A stretch of 32,058 nt of DNA from the IMG/VR virus record IMGVR_UViG_3300028840_000270, positions 1 through 32,058 of that record, one strand, 5' to 3'. The position numbers and the translations under genes are program-made. Source of the DNA: a virus. Below are positions 28,729-32,058 of the stretch, piece by piece; positions within the stretch are counted from its first letter, which is position 1, and each line of letters starts with the position of its first letter. A model generated the notes under the pieces. It ran no database searches and was not told the DNA's origin. It saw nothing but the letters and a program-made list of their open reading frames with translations.

Positions 28729-29604
28729 TTATCTTGCCTCAAATAGTTCATATTCCGGTCCCGATTTTTTCAGCTTACCATATTCCGGTATGTATAGCCG
28801 TAGCCACCATGCTCCCGTGGGCTTCGGCGGCTTGCCTGTCTCGATGTGCCATCCCCCATATCCATCTCCATATTCTTCCTTGTAGCCTGCGATCTTTACA
28901 TGGGACTGCCGCTTGATCTCGACCTTGTTCTTGTGGTTGAGCTTGATCCTCTCGACGGCGACCTGCCAGCTTTCGTGGACATGGCCCGTGCAAACAATGT
29001 CAGCATCCGAGACGTAGACTGCTTGCCTATTGGTTTGGATCACGCCTCGGGTGACTGGGCCGCCTCCTCCGCTACCGTGGAAATACCACAGCACGATTGA
29101 TCCATGCTGGCGGTATTTGTCGCTCACTTGGATGCGGACGTAGCCAGAGTAGCCGCCCCTGCGTGCAGGGCTTCCACTTGCCCTCAATCTTTCTGCAAGT
29201 CGTTCATTGAGATCGGTTTCGTGATTCTTGTTGATGGCAGATTCGTGATTCCCGTTACCTCTCAACGTGAGGAGTTTAGCATAAGTTTTAAGATAATCAT
29301 GCGCGGTATTCACCAAGCTATCCAGATAGTTCCCGTTCTGGTGTTCGGGCCGGATGTCATTCTTACTGCTCCTCTTGTCATACTTCCCCTGCATGGCACA
29401 GAAGAAATCGCCGAAGTCCAGCACGGGGGCATTCCTCTTTAGTGCCAGATCAAGGTGCTTCTTGAGCTTCTTCCTATCGCAATGCGGGTTGTCCCAATGC
29501 ACATCGCTTTGGAGTAGGAACCATTGCTCATCCCCCACCTTGGATAGGTTCACATCGAAGATATGCACATTCCTACTAGCTTCGCGGAATTGCCATTTGC
29601 TCAT
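28729..29604 (-). CDS. Calcineurin-like metallophosphoesterase, 291 aa
   Basis: Phosphoesterase acting on nucleotides, nucleic acid or protein phosphates. The metal-binding motifs are complete: SDVHWDN (Asp34, His36), DFGDFF (Asp66), RGNGNHES (Asn119, His120), YFHGSGGGG (His176) and GHVHESW (His208, His210). Residues 60-110 carry a phage-type insert with KYDKRSSKNDIRPEHQNGN. The start overlaps the amidase stop (ATGA). Its position among lysis and spike genes is unusual; such enzymes are more often in replication or recombination clusters. Substrate unknown. Confidence 0.88.
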   Translation of the reverse strand: MSKWQFREASRNVHIFDVNLSKVGDEQWFLLQSDVHWDNPHCDRKKLKKHLDLALKRNAPVLDFGDFFCAMQGKYDKRSSKNDIRPEHQNGNYLDSLVNTAHDYLKTYAKLLTLRGNGNHESAINKNHETDLNERLAERLRASGSPARRGGYSGYVRIQVSDKYRQHGSIVLWYFHGSGGGGPVTRGVIQTNRQAVYVSDADIVCTGHVHESWQVAVERIKLNHKNKVEIKRQSHVKIAGYKEEYGDGYGGWHIETGKPPKPTGAWWLRLYIPEYGKLKKSGPEYELFEAR

Positions 29605-30080
29605 ATATGTTTTCTTAGTTCTTGCACGAATCTGTCATATTCCGACAGTTTCAAGTCATTCTTCCTGCCGGGACTGACCGTGCGGTGATCGGTGACATCC
29701 TTTATCGTCAACGATAGTTTCTTCATTCTGGGGAGAAGATACTCGATGGCGGATTCAATCATTGCCTTGGAGAGTGGTTCCTCGTAGGTATCCCCCTCAA
29801 ATGCCAACCCAAGGCTCCAGCTATTCAGGTCGTTCCTTCCCTTCCACTTACTCTTCCCCGCGTGCCATGTCCTCTTGTTGTCTTCTGCTAGGATTGTGCG
29901 CTCTCCGTCTCGTTTAATGATACAATGGTAGCTCACCCTGCTCTTTGGGTTGAGGCACCACGATACCGATCCTGCGTAGCTACCGGCAGTATGGTGGAGG
30001 ACCACTGCCTTCGGAGTTATCGCTCGCCCCTTGGAAAAGTTAGGGGTGGAGCGGATAACTTCTTTATAACTGGGCTTCAC
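29601..30080 (-). CDS. N-acetylmuramoyl-L-alanine amidase (endolysin), Amidase_2 type, 159 aa
   Basis: Cuts peptidoglycan between muramic acid and the peptide stem for host lysis. Zinc site: His29 in VLHHTAG, His132 in TDHRTVSPGRKNDL, with Asp142 as the likely third ligand. The central SRVSYHCIIKRDG and TWHAGKS (His73) are typical. The size (159) equals T7-lysozyme-like amidases with no extra binding domain. The GTG at 30080 overlaps the stop of the lipoprotein (GTGA), so the longer in-frame reading to 30293 is not needed; its first 71 codons cover the lipoprotein and holin-like genes in other frames. Palindrome copy 11 lies in the codons for L-S-L-T-I-K. Confidence 0.9.
   Translation of the reverse strand: MKPSYKEVIRSTPNFSKGRAITPKAVVLHHTAGSYAGSVSWCLNPKSRVSYHCIIKRDGERTILAEDNKRTWHAGKSKWKGRNDLNSWSLGLAFEGDTYEEPLSKAMIESAIEYLLPRMKKLSLTIKDVTDHRTVSPGRKNDLKLSEYDRFVQELRKHI
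29703..29716. repeat. Dispersed palindrome copy 11 (TATCG-TCAA-CGATA)
   Basis: Inside the amidase gene; read in the TCG-TTG-ACG-ATA frame, unlike copies 7 and 9. Confidence 0.8.
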
Positions 30081-30226
30081 TTGTCTCGGAGCGTCTTCGT
30101 CGGGATTTCGTAGCTGAATGTCCCGAAGTCTGTCGCTATTCCAAAACGCAAGGTTTCGCAGCCAGTTAGCAATAAGATTACCAACATGCATAAAGCTGTC
30201 AGAGCAATGAGTGCCCGATGGTTCAT
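30077..30226 (-). CDS. Small lipoprotein (o-spanin-like or superinfection-exclusion type), 49 aa
   Basis: MNHRALIALTALCMLVILLL followed by TGCETLRFG: a short basic start, a hydrophobic signal peptide and a lipobox LLTGC, so Cys23 would become the lipidated first residue of a 27-residue mature protein. It lies in a lysis cassette with ATGA (start) and GTGA (end) overlaps. The mature part is short and not Pro-rich, so a lambda Rz1-like outer spanin is possible but not certain; a small Llp-type exclusion lipoprotein is an alternative. No inner-membrane spanin partner is visible nearby. Confidence 0.6.
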   Translation of the reverse strand: MNHRALIALTALCMLVILLLTGCETLRFGIATDFGTFSYEIPTKTLRDK

Positions 30227-30399
30227 TTCTTCTCCCGACGAAAGACTTCAATGGCCCCGATGATTCCGATGACCGCCGTGCTGATCGCGGCAAATTGATC
30301 GGGGTCCAACTTCAGCCCGACAAGGGCCAAGATCGTCGTGATACCAGCCCACGTTGATTTCTCTTTCAGTCGCTTGAGGATGTAGTCTACGATTTTCAT
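30223..30399 (-). CDS. Holin-like small membrane protein, 58 aa
   Basis: MKIVDYILKRLKEKSTWAGI, then a hydrophobic TILALVGLKLDPDQFAAI, then STAVIGIIGAIEVFRREKK. Two hydrophobic segments split by a short polar turn and a basic C-terminus match class II-type phage holins with the TWAGI...D/EVFRREK pattern. Holins form lesions in the inner membrane so the amidase can escape. The ATG at 30399 is supported by an ATGA overlap with the upstream gene; an in-frame ATG at 30432 is internal to that gene. Confidence 0.8.
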   Translation of the reverse strand: MKIVDYILKRLKEKSTWAGITTILALVGLKLDPDQFAAISTAVIGIIGAIEVFRREKK

Positions 30400-30572
30400 A
30401 GGTTCTGTATCTTCTTCCACATATAGACGCATGTCAAGACGCCAGCCACCAAGCCGACGATTGCGCCCGAGATTCGTAATCCTGTTTCAATATGGGGGAG
30501 GAGGGAGACCAACACCCCCGAGATGCTAGTCGCGGTTCCGATAATTCCTGTCATGGTAGGGTGGTCGCTCAT
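30396..30572 (-). CDS. Second small membrane protein in lysis cassette, 58 aa
   Basis: MSDHPTMTGIIGTATSISGV, then LVSLLPHIETGLRISGAIVG and LVAGVLTCVYMWKKIQNL. Two hydrophobic helices (about 9-27 and 35-51) with a basic end. It starts in ATGA with the upstream structural gene and ends in ATGA with the holin-like gene. It may be a second holin, an antiholin or an unrelated membrane factor. Confidence 0.65.
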   Translation of the reverse strand: MSDHPTMTGIIGTATSISGVLVSLLPHIETGLRISGAIVGLVAGVLTCVYMWKKIQNL

Positions 30573-31195
30573 TGGTCTACTGATGTTGCGAGGATTCTTC
30601 CTCTCTTCATTACAATATCATTCGTGCCGGAATGGTTTGCAACCCAGACTGCTACCTCATCATCATCATCCATCTCGATGAGCCAGCTTGTGACGTTCTT
30701 GCCTTCTTGGATGTTGCTTCCGGTGAAGGCGCGGCACTCGGTCTCGTCAATCAAGACTCCGTTCTTTGCGAGCTTGATGCCAAGCATCTGGTTGTTCCCT
30801 GCCGTGCCATCATAGCTTGCGTAGAAGCGGAAGACCCGTGTGGAGCCGCTTGTATTCTTGAGCGCGAATTGATCTGTGGTTCCCAAGCTCATCCCTACCG
30901 CCATGGGGGTGTCGAAATTTGCGACCAGCCCAGTTGGTTGGTAGACGCCCTGTGAGCCAATGTCGATGGTGTCATCCGTGATCCGGCTTGCCTGCCCGCG
31001 CAAGGCGGTGGCGTATGGTCCGGTGAATCCTGCCGCAATCGTTTGGCTGATCAGCAGATTCTGCTGGGCCTCGTTCAGCACAGAGAAGCACGCGAAGCTA
31101 TACGGATTATCGTTGCCGATAGCCGTGGCGATAGTAAGATACCGCTCGTAGTTCAGCGTGTCCCAGTTCTTGTCTCCTGTGCAGGCTAGGCTCAT
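30569..31195 (-). CDS. Fibre-type structural protein, 208 aa
   Basis: The first 60 residues are helical (YERYLTIATAIGNDNPYSFA, LNEAQQNLLISQTIAAGFT). The remainder is beta-type, Gly/Thr-rich (GLVANFDTPMAVGMSLGTTD, FRFYASYDGTAGNNQMLGIK, SWLIEMDDDDEVAVWVANHS), suggestive of a trimeric jelly-roll tip. No diagnostic family motif. The ATG at 31195 forms ATGA with the upstream stop, so it is preferred over the in-frame start at 31207. Likely a virion surface protein. Confidence 0.6.
   Translation of the reverse strand: MSLACTGDKNWDTLNYERYLTIATAIGNDNPYSFACFSVLNEAQQNLLISQTIAAGFTGPYATALRGQASRITDDTIDIGSQGVYQPTGLVANFDTPMAVGMSLGTTDQFALKNTSGSTRVFRFYASYDGTAGNNQMLGIKLAKNGVLIDETECRAFTGSNIQEGKNVTSWLIEMDDDDEVAVWVANHSGTNDIVMKRGRILATSVDQ
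31108..31121. repeat. Dispersed palindrome copy 12 (TATCG-TTGC-CGATA)
   Basis: Inside the 208-residue structural gene, encoding A-I-G-N-D-N. Confidence 0.8.
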
Positions 31196-31425
31196 ACTGC
31201 TTCCCATTGACGCTCCACGCGATCAGAGAACCAGACGACCTTCGGTGTCCACTCTCCTTCGGCGGGCTTTGGTAGTTTGACCAGCGGGATGATCTGTGGC
31301 TCCACCCAGTCTTCCGGCGTGGGATAGGGTGCCAGCGTATCCATGCGTGGCTCGTCGTTCTCATCCAGCACGATGCTGATCAGTTCCTTGGTTCCATCTG
31401 CGAATATGACTCCGTATGTTTTCAT
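31192..31425 (-). CDS. Small hypothetical protein, 77 aa
   Basis: MKTYGVIFADGTKELISIVL, then Pro/Trp-rich TPEDWVEPQIIPLVKLPKPA and GEWTPKVVWFSDRVERQW. Beta-type with surface aromatics, similar in style to short phage virion-associated proteins. No family recognised. It begins three bases after the fibre-like gene and its stop overlaps the next ATG. Confidence 0.6.
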   Translation of the reverse strand: MKTYGVIFADGTKELISIVLDENDEPRMDTLAPYPTPEDWVEPQIIPLVKLPKPAEGEWTPKVVWFSDRVERQWEAV

Positions 31426-31428
31426 AGC

Positions 31429-32058
31429 TTATGTTCCAAATTCGATTTCGACTGCATCCACCGAGGCAACCCAGCGCCATGTCTCGGCGGCGATGCCTGT
31501 TACTTCGACCTTGAGTGCGTCGTTCGTGTCGTCTGCGCTCAATGCGATACTTGTTCCTGCGGCATTATCGGTGCCGATAGTCACGGGCGCGTAGACTTCG
31601 CTGGTTGTGCCTGCGACGTTCTTCAGGCAATACTGGCGCAGGTAGTGGGCGACTGCGGTGCCGTCCGATTTTACGCCAGAGATATTGATCGTGAAGGCAA
31701 AGATTTTCCCGCTGGGGATGTTGAGGCGGACGCTTGAGCCGTTGAGGAAAAGCTCGGTGGCGGTGTCGTTCGTCGTTTTGTTGCGCATGACGAAGCGGGC
31801 GCGTTGGGCATCGCCGGTTGCGGCGAACCTTCCGTTTGCAAACGAAATCATTCCAAGTCGGTTTGATTGCGCGTATTGCCCAATGCTACCGCAAAATCTG
31901 GTTGTAGATTCATTAAAACCACCTATTGAGAAAGGATATCTGTCTGAATTACAGTTATTATAAACGCCAACCGCAAATCCCCATCCATTGGTTGAAAATG
32001 GCGAACTTACGCTGTTGTTTTGACCAAATGCTGTGCATGCTTGCGCTGTCGCGCTATT
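31429..32058 (-). CDS. Partial structural / fibre protein, cut by window edge, at least 209 aa
   Basis: The frame stays open from the stop at 31429 to the last base, so the ATG at 31851 is internal and the true start lies beyond the window. The visible upstream part reads NSATAQACTAFGQNNS, then GWGFAVGVYNNCNSDRYPFS and GFNESTTRFCGSIGQY, which has the S-A-T-A...A-F-G rhythm of YadA-like or fibre-head repeats. The C-terminal 140 residues are beta-type, with AFTINISGVKSDGTAVAHYL and VYAPVTIGTDNAAG. Palindrome copy 13 encodes T-I-G-T-D-N. Confidence 0.65.
   Translation of the reverse strand, partial: NSATAQACTAFGQNNSVSSPFSTNGWGFAVGVYNNCNSDRYPFSIGGFNESTTRFCGSIGQYAQSNRLGMISFANGRFAATGDAQRARFVMRNKTTNDTATELFLNGSSVRLNIPSGKIFAFTINISGVKSDGTAVAHYLRQYCLKNVAGTTSEVYAPVTIGTDNAAGTSIALSADDTNDALKVEVTGIAAETWRWVASVDAVEIEFGT
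31566..31579. repeat. Dispersed palindrome copy 13 (TATCG-GTGC-CGATA)
   Basis: Inside the right-end partial structural gene; only 458 bases from copy 12, part of a local cluster of five copies after 28272. Confidence 0.8.

Noticed and set aside
30081-30293. 71-residue N-terminal extension of the amidase
   Set aside because: It overlaps the lipoprotein and holin-like genes in other frames, and the GTG at 30080 gives the normal amidase length with a coupled start.

Overview
The window is a piece of a tailed bacteriophage genome (or a prophage of one). Its architecture is podovirus-like: fibre and tail-spike genes, tail-tube-like genes, two mid-size candidate internal virion proteins, one 2301-residue giant protein, then a replication/recombination cluster. 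No terminase large subunit, portal, capsid, DNA polymerase, integrase, tRNA or rRNA gene is visible, so the head and packaging genes probably lie beyond the right end. The host cannot be named from the sequence. A putative lipoprotein and an amidase in the lysis region suggest a Gram-negative host.

Layout. (1) Bases 1-1954, + strand: six small genes of phage-accessory type, with A/C-rich leaders and GC-rich hairpins after some stop codons. (2) 1904-2518, - strand: a 204-residue protein with a helix-turn-helix-like N-terminus. It converges on region 1 and diverges from the next gene. (3) 2599-4260, + strand: an SF2 helicase, closed by a strong bidirectional terminator at 4293-4327. (4) 4428-8473, - strand, an operon-like run read leftward from a candidate promoter at 8482-8509: three tiny proteins, a RecB-like PD-(D/E)XK nuclease, a small protein, an OB-fold SSB-like protein ending in DDIPW, two overlapping small genes, a DNA-binding-like protein and a small acidic-tailed protein. 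(5) 8573-22203, - strand: the giant zincin-containing protein, two candidate internal virion proteins, a cupin-like protein, tail-tube-like proteins and a short coiled-coil structural protein. (6) 22207-28680, - strand: three related tail-spike genes and two tiny genes. (7) 28729-30572, - strand: metallophosphoesterase, amidase, small lipoprotein and two small membrane proteins, which form the lysis cassette. (8) 30569-32058, - strand: fibre-like structural proteins, the last cut by the window edge.

How it works together. Most - strand genes are chained by 4-base start/stop overlaps (ATGA or GTGA), pointing to polycistronic, translationally coupled expression. These overlaps also reveal several genes shorter than 60 codons and several corrected starts. 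Helicase, nuclease and SSB-like protein form a recombination/replication set. The tail-tube, internal and spike proteins form the adsorption and DNA-ejection apparatus.

Most notable observation. A 14-base palindrome, TATCG-N4-CGATA with a self-complementary degenerate centre (KYRM in 12 of 13 copies), occurs 13 times across 28 kb, both inside genes in different reading frames and in the few intergenic gaps. About 0.03 copies are expected by chance. It looks like a dispersed binding site for a dimeric DNA-binding protein. A second strong signal is a 28-base exact direct repeat bracketing two of the tail-spike genes, which points to cassette shuffling.
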